Translations under genes and position numbers: made by a program
Assembly: GCA_025403435.1 (NCBI GenBank)
Contig: CM046342.1
Location: forward strand, 16,246,519 to 16,310,518
Length of the DNA stretch: 64,000 nucleotides
From: Artocarpus heterophyllus
Taxonomy: Eukaryota; Streptophyta; Magnoliopsida; Rosales; Moraceae
Direction: 5' to 3'
Shown: positions 45,346-55,967 of the stretch, in pieces
Position numbering within the stretch: the stretch's first letter is position 1
How the letters are laid out: every line of letters starts with the position of its first letter
The notes under the pieces: model-generated
What the model saw: the letters and a program-made list of their open reading frames with translations, nothing else
The model's database searches: none
What the model was told of the DNA's origin: nothing

Positions 45346-45875
45346 TTTTTAGGGCCTTTAGCATATTTACCCCTAAATTTTAAGCTTTTTTGCAATATAG
45401 TCCTTAAACTTTTATGCTAGCAATTGGGTCTTTAAACTTTGCTAAGTGTAACAATTAAGTCCCTATTTATAAATATTTGTAAAAATTAAGATGAAAAACA
45501 GTCAGATGAGACACATATGTGCCATGTAGAATGGAAGGGCGAACTTTTGAGTACTACAATATTGATTAAAATATGCATGTAAGCTATTAAAATTGTTGAA
45601 AAAATATTAACGATCATATATTTTCTATTATTGGGCATAAGATTGAATAATTTGACTCTTATTAGAAACAAATAAGGTGCATAGGTATTCTAAATAGGTC
45701 ACATGTGTTTTACATAATCGTTTTTCATCTTAATTTTGAAGGAAATTTGTGATTAAGAGTTAATTGCCACACTTTGTTAATTTTAAGGACTCAATGCCAC
45801 AAAAAAAGTTTAAAGACACATTGTAAAAATGTGAAAAGTTTATGAGAGAAATGTGCCAAAAACCTTTTTTTTTAA
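45346..45875. mobile_element. MITE with about 170-bp terminal inverted repeats
   Basis: The left arm (TTTAGCATATTTACCCCTAA, CAATATAGTCCTTAAACTTT, CAATTAAGTCCC, AAAATTAAGATGAAAAAC) and the reverse complement of the right arm (CAAAATTAAGATGAAAAACG, GCAATTAACTC, GTGGCATTGAGTCC) correspond block for block, with the arms meeting around 45520-45690. The minus-strand frame at 45486-45671 is the loop. The family resembles the widespread plant TAGTCCTTAAACTTT palindromic MITEs. Confidence 0.75.
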
Positions 45876-45880
45876 ATAGA

Positions 45881-47600
45881 GAAATTTTCCTTTTGTAAAT
45901 ACTTCATATCGACTCATGAATGCTTGAGCATATGATGTAGTGCAACATAATTAACATAATACTACCAAGAGGGAATTAAATTTAGTTATACACGTGAGCA
46001 AGGCTTACCTTGTTTTCCTTAGCTAACCAATTAATTTATGGCAAGTGGACAGAACCCTTAGCTTCCAACAACTCAAGTCCCCCAAGAATCTTGTATTAAT
46101 GTACAGGTGTAAAAAGAGGCTCTTGGTATTGAAATTACACTAAGTACCATGTCATTTACCTCAAGATTAACAAGTAAAAAAATAATTTAATAATAAGATT
46201 GTTATAAAATTAAATTCTAACATAACATCTTGGTAAAACCTTCTTGACCTATCGCTATATCATAGCATATCCTCATAAATTTTTGGAAGCATTTTGAACT
46301 CTTTTTACTAATTAAATGCATGAAACAGTAAACTGTGAACGTCCACCCTAACTTTTGACCTATACATACAAGCAGATTTTTAGTTTAAAATCCGTTCATA
46401 GATAAATCATAAAATTTTACATGATTGAAACAACATGTAAATGCATCACTATAAATTTTATCATGCTCTAAAAGTGAGTTTGGAGTCATGTACAGTGGTC
46501 CAAAATGCAGCATACAAGCTGTCAGTTTCCAAATTTTAACTGACCAATATACTTAAGTAACGAAAGTCTAAAAACTTCACAGAATAGACACTCCAGCAAA
46601 CTTCAATAAATTTTATCTCCTCATAACAATATCATTTAGTCAGATTGTTACAATTTACCATTTACAAAGCTTCCGTTGAAACATATATTTTAAAGTAATA
46701 ACTGTAATATATGTGATAGCTTTATTCTTTAATAATTTTTTACTTTTTATTGTAACTATTAAAAGTTTTATATTCACAGTTGTAACTGATGGATTGAAAT
46801 CAATATTCCAAACCTCTCAGTTTTGAACAGATTTGACCATCACATACAAAAAGAATTTTATCTTACCATTTATATATGATCAGTGGCTAAAACTTTACAG
46901 GATTATGTTAGACATTTAAAATATCATATAGAAATTTTATTGGGTACAATGTTGAGCCAAAAAAAATATAATATTTAATTTCATTAACCAGAATCAAATC
47001 AATACTGTATAACAAGTCCTACAATATATCTCTAAATAAAATTTATAATAACTCACACATTCAATAATAATGTCTGAAAAATGTTCAGAACTTTCAAAAT
47101 ACATCTGCATTAATGTTATAAAAATTTCAGACAAAAAAGAATCAAAAAAGACTTTGTCAAAAAAATAAATGCTCTCTAATGGTGATACTCTATCAATTCC
47201 ACAATTTACAGAGCAGTTATAGTTACATTTTGAAATTCTTTTTTGGTTTTACAGAGCAGACATGTTTTTGGTTTTTATTTTCTAGTTTTAAAATTTGAAA
47301 TTCTCTTTTTAAGCACTTTCCTAGTTTTGTGAGGACATTTTTTGGTTTTATTCTTGACTAAAAAAAGCTAAGCATTTAGCATGAAATTGAAAGCTAAAGT
47401 TATACATATGCAACAATTTGAAACAAAAGGTATAATACCCTTAAAATTTACGGTATAAAATTTTTTTTTAAAAAAAATTAAGATATATGATCTTTAGATG
47501 AAATATTAGACCTCATTGGAGATAGAAAATAAAAGGAAAATGGAGAGATGGGATATGGAGAGAAAGAGAGTGGCTGAGTGATTACGGTAAGGAATGTGTT
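45881..47600. other. Intergenic stretch, no gene recognised
   Basis: AT-rich; no open frame with content. It ends with the GTGTT target copy of element E (47596-47600). Confidence 0.5.
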
Positions 47601-49568
47601 TGTAACGCCCCTATGTGGGGGTTAACAGTTTTTAATGAGATAAAATAAAAATAAATAATAAAAGTAAAACCTTAAAAATAAAATTTGCCCGGGACTTAAA
47701 TGAAAACTCTCAACTCAAAAATAAAAATATAAACGACAAATAAACCACAGTTTTAATGTAACACCTTAAATTTAATAATATAAACTGTTGTCATCATCAT
47801 TTTAACCCTCAACACATTATAATTACAGTCACAGAAAGTAACAATTGATGCTTACATTATCATGAAGAACATTCTTTACAATTGAGCAGTCCCAATGTAA
47901 TATAGTTACATCGCTTCCTCAACTATATTTCTCGTAGCCACCTCACACTTAGTGAGTCCTGAAAAGATATAAACAAAAGGGAATGAGCAACACTATGCTC
48001 AGTAGAGAAAGCCATTACTCACCTCTATCATTACCACATTAAAATCTGCATGGTTAGTAAGTCACATCATATTTCAGATTATGAGGTTTATTATGATCAC
48101 ATCTTATGGATACCGTAATTAATCATTACCAAGTGTCATAATTACACATTTATACAAATATTACCAATCATCATTATTCCTAGGTATCCATGTTAAATTG
48201 AGTATCACTCAACTCATCGAAACCCAAATGGGCGCACTTGATCACCCTATAAACATTCCAAGGGTGTTCCGGTGAGGGGACATCAAGCCCCGAGTCCTCA
48301 CCAAATCGATTCCTGTACAGTGTGTTCTGGGACTTTCAACCCAAGGAAGCGTCATCGCCTTCCCCCTACTTTACCTTTTAGGGTATTCATGCCCAAGGAC
48401 GTAACCGTCGCCCTTTTCATGTCTCACAATTTCTCTATATTGAATCATTATCAATAGAGTTAGTTTTCCTAACCATGCTTCTCAATTTATAACATGTGTC
48501 AATTCATTATGTTCCTCGCCGTACAATACAAGACGAGTCCATGTCATAGTTTCATATGTGATAATCATATAATATCAGTTCAACATAGATATATATATAT
48601 TGCGGCAAAACAATCAATTTTAATTCTATAAAAACCTCACAAAAGATGAGTAATAGAATCCCTACCTTTTAAGCTTATCAACAGTCTCTTAATCCTGGAA
48701 TCAATTAACGTTAGCTCCATACTCCCTTGATCCTAAGGCGTGCATAAGGACAATTAAAACTAAAGCACAACATACAACTACATTCATAAGATTTATTTTA
48801 ATTTAATCTTAGAATTTCAAGAAATAACCACTGACCATAGAGGTATTATAAAGTTTAACAATATAAATTTTCTGTCTAGGGCATATACACTTAGACTTCA
48901 TACATATGCTCCAAAATAGCAACAAACATATACTTAGGTTTAAGAACGCAAATTTGAATAATCCTTTAGTATAAAAGAAAATTTATAAATGAAAGACTAA
49001 ATTTGTTCATAAGATTCTAACCTCGGATTATGGTTAGTTGGAAGCTTGAAATGGCTTCAAAACAGGTTCCTTTACTTCGGTATGACTGAAATTCTTGCTC
49101 AAATGGAGGTGATGGTGGCTGATTTTTATGGCTGCCTTGAAGAAGTTCTCTAAGTATTTTGCTTCAGCAAAGAAATATGAAGAAGAGTGTGGGAACCGTG
49201 GAAGAGAAAGGAAGAAAAGATGAAGTCTTTGAAAAGAAGTGATAGAAACAATTATAGAGGAGACATGTTGAAGCATGTCACGGAGGAAATAAAGAAAATG
49301 AGGGTCAAGAGTAGTTGGAAAAGATATCCTTATGTCTCATCTAAAGACTTTAACACACATAATGTCAATATGACATTTTTGATATTTATTAGAAGTTCTA
49401 AGGCTTTTTAGTAATCATACTAAATAAATATAGGAGAATTTTAGCAAACTTAAAAATAGATAAAAGTAAATATTATAAAATAAATTTAAATGAAGCAATT
49501 TTTTTTTTTATACATTAAAAATTAATTTAATTACCTCAATACCCGTTAGGAGAATAACGGGTGTCACA
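47601..49568 (-). repeat. 3' LTR of element E
   Basis: On the minus strand TGTGACACCCGTTATTCTCC to GGGGCGTTACA, with CTACTGAGCATAGTGTTGCTCA in the middle part, a block shared by chromovirus-type LTRs. The small frames inside (48272-48457, 49034-49276, 49187-49411) recur exactly in the other LTR and are not genes. Confidence 0.95.
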
Positions 49569-49590
49569 GCTCTACCCCCCTTAAAGAAAT
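49569..49590 (-). promoter_or_regulatory. Polypurine tract of element E
   Basis: Minus strand: CGAGGACGAAATTTC precedes TTTAAGGGGGGTAGAGC, abutting the 3' LTR. This is the usual 3' end of chromovirus-type gypsy elements. Confidence 0.88.
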
Positions 49591-50523
49591 TTCGTCCTCG
49601 AAATTTCAATTCTAGCAATACTAGTAAAAATTATGATTCCACTATGATTCCAATTCTGAGTCTAAACCGTTAATGTTGTTTGTCCTCCAAATTTAAGTTA
49701 TCGTATCTCCACTTATTTACTTGCATAATAAATCTTACTCCTAAATCCCTCAATGAGAGTATTTCTGACAAGTTTCAACTTATAACACCGTATAATAGTC
49801 TAAGAATCTGATCAGGCCTACATATTGACCATACCATGATTCCAGTCCTTCATTGTCCATGGACTGTGATTTACAATCACATTTAAGGAGATTGCCAGAG
49901 AAATTTTATATACTTCATCTTTAGGTTCCTTTTCCTTTTTGAGTAAGGAAAAGTCAAATATATTTGATTTCATACCTCAACTAATAAACTAGAACATAAT
50001 CATAAAACATATATCACAAACACTTCTATTCAAAACTATACATTAAACTTACTCATAGAGATATTAAACGGAATCTCAGAGTTGCAAACATACCCGACAT
50101 ATTTTTCATTAAACAGCTATCCTCATGAAACAAACATTCAACCCAAATAATATACTCATATTTCATATGGAATATCCCCATAACTGACTCTGGTACTTCC
50201 ACATAATATTAACAGAATATTACACATTACAAACATAATACGGATACGTTTCGAGAGTACAAGGCACTCCGTATACCAGCTATCCATATCATGCATGCTT
50301 AGAGGATACAAAAACATCGATAAACAAAAGATCGGACCTTAAGAAGGATGCGTTTCGAGAGCATCAAGTACTCCGTATCCAGCCATCCCGGCATTAGGCT
50401 CAATGAATCTAAAAGATTGAACAACAACGTACCACAAGAAACACAGAATACAAGGCAAACGGTTATTCGTAACACACGAAATACGGACACACATGCCTAC
50501 ATGCCAAAGATAAAACAAAAAGA
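49591..50523. other. Element E, 3' internal noncoding part with a repeat
   Basis: No coding content recognised. Two copies of a unit containing GATRCGTTTCGAGAG and ACTCCGTAT lie at about 50242-50290 and 50346-50396, 105 bp apart. It is downstream of the LOG stop and could serve as its 3' untranslated region. Confidence 0.55.
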
Positions 50524-51173
50524 TTACAGATGGAGATTCAAATCAATTGGCCGCTCCCGGCTTTCCCTTTCCCATTCAAGCTTGGATGTTGCAGTGTCGG
50601 ATTCTGGATGTATGATTTGCATTTTATCTATCAATTCCTCAGCTGTTGAAGCAGTAACAAAGATTTGTCTCTCCGATTCTGTAGTGATGTTTTCTTCCAC
50701 AGCGTAATCTAGAAATTTCAAAAGACCGTCATAAAAACCCTTTACGTTCAGCAGTCCCAAAGGTTTGGAATAAAAGCCCAACAATTGCCCACAAGCAACT
50801 ATAAATATTTCCTCAAGAGTACCTAGACCACCAGTAATGCTATAAAAGCATCGGAATTATAGATTATGTCTTTAAAATTTTTAGGGATACTCCTGACTCC
50901 TTCTCCCTTACCTATGGCTTCCTTACAAAGGTTTCCTTCAACTGGAATATGAGGCCAAATTCTTACATCAGTAGCGTCGCTAGACCTAGCTGCTAGTGCC
51001 ATATTTACCATCATTTTTATACTACCACCCCCATAGATTATGTTAATCTTCTTGTGTGCTAGGACTTGCCCTAAGTGATTTGCAGCTTCTAAATAAGCTT
51101 TATCTTTTCCAAGGCTGGAACCACAAAAGACACAGACATTCTTTATTTTCTTCGTGGACTGGGAGGTAGACAT
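50524..51173 (-). pseudogene. LOG-like cytokinin riboside 5'-monophosphate phosphoribohydrolase, one frameshift
   Basis: 650 bp from ATG 51173 to a stop at 50524, the usual length of a plant LOG protein (about 216 codons allowing for the lost base). LOG enzymes cut the ribose-phosphate from cytokinin nucleotides to give the free active base in the cytosol. First frame: KNVCVFCGSSLGK (11-23), NIIYGGGSIKMM (44-55), VRSIPKNFKDIIYNSDAFIAL (93-113), then a stop at 50823-50825. A single-base loss at about 50832-50834 falls in the PGGxGT motif; the next frame continues GGLGTLEEIF, KPLGLLNVKGFYDGLLKFLDYAVEE, IFVTASTAEELIDKMQ to LNLHL. It differs from textbook LOGs at SIGLMG (here SIKMMV) and in the Arg/Lys motif before the PGG. 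No introns, whereas plant LOG genes have several, so it is a processed copy. Confidence 0.85.
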
Positions 51174-51816
51174 ATTTGGTTTATAGAAGTGGTTGTTTAA
51201 TGTCTGCTCCACTTAGACTTCGGGTTCTATATGAGATTTTAAAGATGAGAAATATACAAGAACGGCTAAAGAGATAGACGAGTAAGTAATGAAAAGGTAA
51301 TCCAAAGATTTAAACAAAATCTTGTGCGGATAAGAAAGTAAGATAAGGTGATTGATAGTTTACAGAAAATCTGATTCACTTTTTGAAAAAGATTAGACTC
51401 TAATTGTATAACTTTTGACAATTGAGAACAATTCGACAGAAGACCCTCATGACACAACTGTAGACTTTTTGACAAATATACACCAAGTCTAGAAATTTAA
51501 TATAAACGACAAATACTGTAGAACTTTTGAAATTTGAGACACAAATCTTGAAATATCCGGATAAGCTTTTCAAAATTCAAACATATTACTGTACCGTATG
51601 TAACGTGTCTGATAAGATAATATATTTTATTATATATATATTTAAGAAAATCATAAATTAAATAAGATATTAACACTTACTGTATCAATCTAATAATCAC
51701 AATTATTTCAAACACAAAAGCAAATATTCTGAGTAAAAGAAAAACACAAACTGTTGAACATCAGCTAAAACTGCTTCAAATAAGTAAAGACTAAATAACC
51801 TTTATAGAGCGATGAC
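51174..51816 (-). other. Spacer between zinc-finger gene and LOG, with repeated motif
   Basis: Contains three spaced versions of a motif like TGTAGAACTTTTGA (about 51411-51426, 51461-51475, 51518-51533), each followed by AATTTGAGA or a variant. The same motif family is at 37180-37300 in element G. It may hold the promoter or leader for LOG; function unknown. Confidence 0.5.
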
Positions 51817-52338
51817 TTATTCCCCATCCAGTTTTCTTATGGCTTGACAAACAGGATCTAGAAATACCATATTCCTGAGGCGTTGTCTTTCTGTATAAAA
51901 TTTAGGCCAGAGTTTAAAAATAGCTCCTTGAACATATCCACTAGGGTGACCGTGGAGAGGAGGATGGATGCTATCCAAGTTCTCCTTTGAAAGTCCATTC
52001 CTACAAAACCTTATTTTATCCTCTCTATTCGTAGACATATAACCAGGTGAAGTACATTTACCGTTACAATTTTGTCTTCCACATTTGTTACAAGTGACCA
52101 CGATGGCACGAGCTCTTCTTTTCATTGCACTACGACTGGTACCCGTTCCTGGTAAACCGACATCTTGACTAAAGTCACTCGGACGGATTTTTCCCTCTAT
52201 TAACATTCTCACATCACAAGGGATACCAAAACGCATAAGAATCCACAACCGAGTAATTCTAGCCTTGTATTTCTTTCTGAGAATCTTTTGGGAGAGTGAT
52301 GGGAAATACTTTCTCAGGTGTTGGTACTTTGGGTCCAT
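51817..52338 (-). CDS. Basic zinc-finger protein resembling betaflexivirus nucleic-acid-binding proteins
   Basis: A 173-aa intact frame with ATG at 52338 in context CATCATGG. Visible: a basic helical N-terminus (residues 9-31), a hydrophobic amphipathic stretch LWILMRFGIPCDVRMLI (31-47), then GTGTSRSAMKRRARA (64-78) followed by a cysteine cluster CX2CX4CX3C at 83, 86, 91 and 95, then SPGY and NREDKIRFCRNG (104-115). This order of hydrophobic stretch, G-x-G-T-S, arginine patch and CxxCxR finger is what I know from the 3'-proximal nucleic-acid-binding / silencing-suppressor proteins of carlaviruses and vitiviruses (Carla_C4-type family). The C-terminal 60 residues (HPPLHGHPSG, WPKFYTERQRLRNM) are extra. 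No function is shown here. It could instead be a plant or retroelement protein that converged. Confidence 0.72.
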   Translation of the reverse strand: MDPKYQHLRKYFPSLSQKILRKKYKARITRLWILMRFGIPCDVRMLIEGKIRPSDFSQDVGLPGTGTSRSAMKRRARAIVVTCNKCGRQNCNGKCTSPGYMSTNREDKIRFCRNGLSKENLDSIHPPLHGHPSGYVQGAIFKLWPKFYTERQRLRNMVFLDPVCQAIRKLDGE

Positions 52339-52560
52339 GATGAGATGAAAGAAGAGTAAATAGAAAGGAAAAATTAAGATAGTAAATTGCAGAATCCTAG
52401 AATTCCTTCTTCTTTTTGAGGAAAAGAAGAATTTTTAATGAAAAAGAAGAGGATTTGCGATTTAGAGAGAAAATAACAAATTAAGAGAGAAAAAGTGAAC
52501 TCGGAGAAATAAGCTCTTATGCACAGTAAACGTATATGTAAACAATAATTAAACCACTGT
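52339..52560 (-). promoter_or_regulatory. Putative promoter and leader of the zinc-finger gene
   Basis: On the minus strand a TATA-like ACATATACG (52531-52539) is followed by GTGCATAAGAGC, then by a CT-rich 180-bp stretch (TCTCTCTTAATTTG, TTCTCTCTAAATCG, CTCTTCTTTTTC) up to the ATG, typical of plant 5' untranslated leaders. The equivalent TATA-GTGCAT arrangement is kept in element G near 38410-38440. Confidence 0.45.
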
Positions 52561-53808
52561 ATATGACACGTATAGAGACCACGTGGGAGAGACAGTGTGA
52601 ATCAAACTGATTTAGGATTTGAACTAGGCCCAAATGTTCTAAGTTGAAAATGGTCAGGTTGTTTCGGGCCTTAATACATTTAGAACGAGTTAAATAACAA
52701 ACATAAAATTGAAAACCAATTCGTATGAATCTTAAACCCAATTCAAAGCCCACTATAGATAAAGTTGACTATAAACAACAAATCTAATTTAACGACAACA
52801 AGGATCTTCCTGAATGATATTTAAAATCATTTCATAACAACATAATCTTCCAGCAACTCAAATAATTTTGTTTTAATCAAAACCTTATTGAACAATAACA
52901 TACACCCATATGTTATTCATAATACTTAACATCTATCAATGGATTCATCATCATTGCTACCAAGGGTTTTGAATGCGACTAACCTTGAAATCAATACGAT
53001 TTACGTCTTTCAACGTAGACCATATCAACGAACAAAGACACTTGATGTTACTACTTAAGAACATCTACAATCCCCACAATTCTACTTATACAATATATAA
53101 TTTCCTCATATAACAAAACCTTAGGTAACCAAAAGATTCACTGATACACTTAAATACAATATACGTAACAAAATATTCCAATTTTGAGATTCATGCATTC
53201 TAGACTTTACACAGTCTCAACAGACCAAAAGTCTAACATTTATCTCTCTCAAAATTCAACACCATGATTCCCAACTTATATCATATTCCTCAAATAAATA
53301 GAACTTTCAAGAAAAGTTATTGACACTTATGTGCTCCATCGAATCCACACATAATCATTACTTAGGTTTGAATCAATTACGAAAAATTTGGCATATCTAT
53401 GCCAAACTTTAAAATCAATAAATCAAGCCTTATATTTCTTATTGTTTTTCACGAGACAAAAGGCTCTTAAATCCTCGTATCTATACGAATTTCTCATCGT
53501 TTATACGAATTAAATATGCTTATAGATCCAAATATTATACGAATCTCTCATAAGCATTCTACTTATAAACTTATTCCATATAATTATCATTCCCTTATAA
53601 CTATTAATACTTTCCTTCTATATAATTATTGTACTCATATAACTATTAATATTTTCATTCTATGGCCTTTCCATGTTACATCCTTCTAGACTGTATAAAT
53701 CAATGTGAAGGTTCATTTTGATGATGACAATGAAAATTCAGTTTCAAAACCATCTCAAAAATATATTTTTTTAAAGTGGTGCTACACTCCCTAGGTTAAC
53801 CGAACCTA
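52561..53808. other. Element E 5' internal region, noncoding
   Basis: AT-rich, without open frames of note on either strand. Where an autonomous chromovirus would carry gag, nothing recognisable remains. Confidence 0.6.
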
Positions 53809-53821
53809 GGCTCTGATACCA
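53809..53821 (-). promoter_or_regulatory. Primer-binding site of element E
   Basis: TGGTATCAGAGCC on the minus strand, 7 bases after the 5' LTR. Complement of the initiator-Met tRNA 3' end, as in many gypsy and copia elements. Confidence 0.9.
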
Positions 53822-53828
53822 AAAATTC

Positions 53829-55796
53829 TGTAACGCCCCTATGTGGGGGTTAACAGTTTTTAATGAGATAAAATAAAAATAAATAATAAAAGTAAAACCT
53901 TAAAAATAAAATTTGCCCGGGACTTAAATGAAAACTCTCAACTCAAAAATAAAAATATAAACGACAAATAAACCACAGTTTTAATGTAACACCTTAAATT
54001 TAATAATATAAACTGTTGTCATCATCATTTTAACCCTCAACACATTATAATTACAGTCACAGAAAGTAACAATTGATGCTTACATTATCATGAAGAACAT
54101 TCTTTACAATTGAGCAGTCCCAATGTAATATAGTTACATCGCTTCCTCAACTATATTTCTCGTAGCCACCTCACACTTAGTGAGTCCTGAAAAGATATAA
54201 ACAAAAGGGAATGAGCAACACTATGCTCAGTAGAGAAAGCCATTACTCACCTCTATCATTACCACATTAAAATCTGCATGGTTAGTAAGTCACATCATAT
54301 TTCAGATTATGAGGTTTATTATGATCACATCTTATGGATACCGTAATTAATCATTACCAAGTGTCATAATTACACATTTATACAAATATTACCAATCATC
54401 ATTATTCCTAGGTATCCATGTTAAATTGAGTATCACTCAACTCATCGAAACCCAAATGGGCGCACTTGATCACCCTATAAACATTCCAAGGGTGTTCCGG
54501 TGAGGGGACATCAAGCCCCGAGTCCTCACCAAATCGATTCCTGTACAGTGTGTTCTGGGACTTTCAACCCAAGGAAGCGTCATCGCCTTCCCCCTACTTT
54601 ACCTTTTAGGGTATTCATGCCCAAGGACGTAACCGTCGCCCTTTTCATGTCTCACAATTTCTCTATATTGAATCATTATCAATAGAGTTAGTTTTCCTAA
54701 CCATGCTTCTCAATTTATAACATGTGTCAATTCATTATGTTCCTCGCCGTACAATACAAGACGAGTCCATGTCATAGTTTCATATGTGATAATCATATAA
54801 TATCAGTTCAACATAGATATATATATATTGCGGCAAAACAATCAATTTTAATTCTATAAAAACCTCACAAAAGATGAGTAATAGAATCCCTACCTTTTAA
54901 GCTTATCAACAGTCTCTTAATCCTGGAATCAATTAACGTTAGCTCCATACTCCCTTGATCCTAAGGCGTGCATAAGGACAATTAAAACTAAAGCACAACA
55001 TACAACTACATTCATAAGATTTATTTTAATTTAATCTTAGAATTTCAAGAAATAACCACTGACCATAGAGGTATTATAAAGTTTAACAATATAAATTTTC
55101 TGTCTAGGGCATATACACTTAGACTTCATACATATGCTCCAAAATAGCAACAAACATATACTTAGGTTTAAGAACGCAAATTTGAATAATCCTTTAGTAT
55201 AAAAGAAAATTTATAAATGAAAGACTAAATTTGTTCATAAGATTCTAACCTCGGATTATGGTTAGTTGGAAGCTTGAAATGGCTTCAAAACAGGTTCCTT
55301 TACTTCGGTATGACTGAAATTCTTGCTCAAATGGAGGTGATGGTGGCTGATTTTTATGGCTGCCTTGAAGAAGTTCTCTAAGTATTTTGCTTCAGCAAAG
55401 AAATATGAAGAAGAGTGTGGGAACCGTGGAAGAGAAAGGAAGAAAAGATGAAGTCTTTGAAAAGAAGTGATAGAAACAATTATAGAGGAGACATGTTGAA
55501 GCATGTCACGGAGGAAATAAAGAAAATGAGGGTCAAGAGTAGTTGGAAAAGATATCCTTATGTCTCATCTAAAGACTTTAACACACATAATGTCAATATG
55601 ACATTTTTGATATTTATTAGAAGTTCTAAGGCTTTTTAGTAATCATACTAAATAAATATAGGAGAATTTTAGCAAACTTAAAAATAGATAAAAGTAAATA
55701 TTATAAAATAAATTTAAATGAAGCAATTTTTTTTTTTATACATTAAAAATTAATTTAATTACCTCAATACCCGTTAGGAGAATAACGGGTGTCACA
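53829..55796 (-). repeat. 5' LTR of element E
   Basis: 1968 bp; looks identical to 47601-49568, including an 11-base T run near its right end and all internal frames. The right end abuts the GTGTT target copy. Confidence 0.95.
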
Positions 55797-55801
55797 GTGT
55801 T

Positions 55802-55932
55802 ATATAAATGCTTTGCAAAAAAAAAAAAAGGATAATTAAGAGGTTGTCTTTTTTTTTTTTCAAATAAAAACGCGTACCTAATGCATAACTTGGCTTTGCA
55901 GACAACCAACTACAACCTTCTCTTTTTCAACC

Positions 55933-55967
<35 letters not shown>

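Larger units (their letters stand above)
47601..55796 (-). mobile_element. Young non-autonomous gypsy-type element E carrying a zinc-finger + LOG cassette
   Basis: 8196 bp, flanked by GTGTT on both sides (47596-47600, 55797-55801). The two 1968-bp LTRs have the same length, a constant 6228-bp offset throughout, and no differences in the stretches I compared, so the insertion is recent. The primer site (TGGTATCAGAGCC, minus strand, 53809-53821) and purine tract (TTTAAGGGGGGTAGAGC, 49569-49585) place the 5' end at the right. The internal 4.26 kb has no Gag, protease, RT or integrase; its only gene content is a 173-aa zinc-finger protein and a LOG-like sequence, both sense to the element. Mobilisation must come from a related autonomous element. 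Confidence 0.92.

Noticed and set aside
48272..48457. Open frame repeated exactly at 54500-54685 (and the pairs 49034/55262 and 49187/55415), looking like a duplicated small gene family
   Set aside because: All three pairs lie in the two LTRs of element E at the same 6228-bp offset. The repeat is the LTR pair, and the frames show no protein features.
50242..50396. Direct repeat with CGTTTCGAGAG considered as viral or replication-origin iterons
   Set aside because: Only two diverged copies, no origin-like hairpin beside them, and they lie in the 3' noncoding part of a retroelement.
50524..52338. The two genes considered as an ordinary host locus between two independent LTR insertions
   Set aside because: One GTGTT duplication encloses both LTRs, the primer site and purine tract are in correct positions, and both genes are sense to the element. 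They are internal to E.
50524..52338. The cassette considered as a directly integrated RNA-virus genome segment
   Set aside because: No replicase, movement or coat protein sequence lies nearby, LOG is a plant enzyme not known to me from these viruses, and the segment is framed by LTR-element structures. A viral source for the zinc-finger gene alone is kept as a hypothesis.
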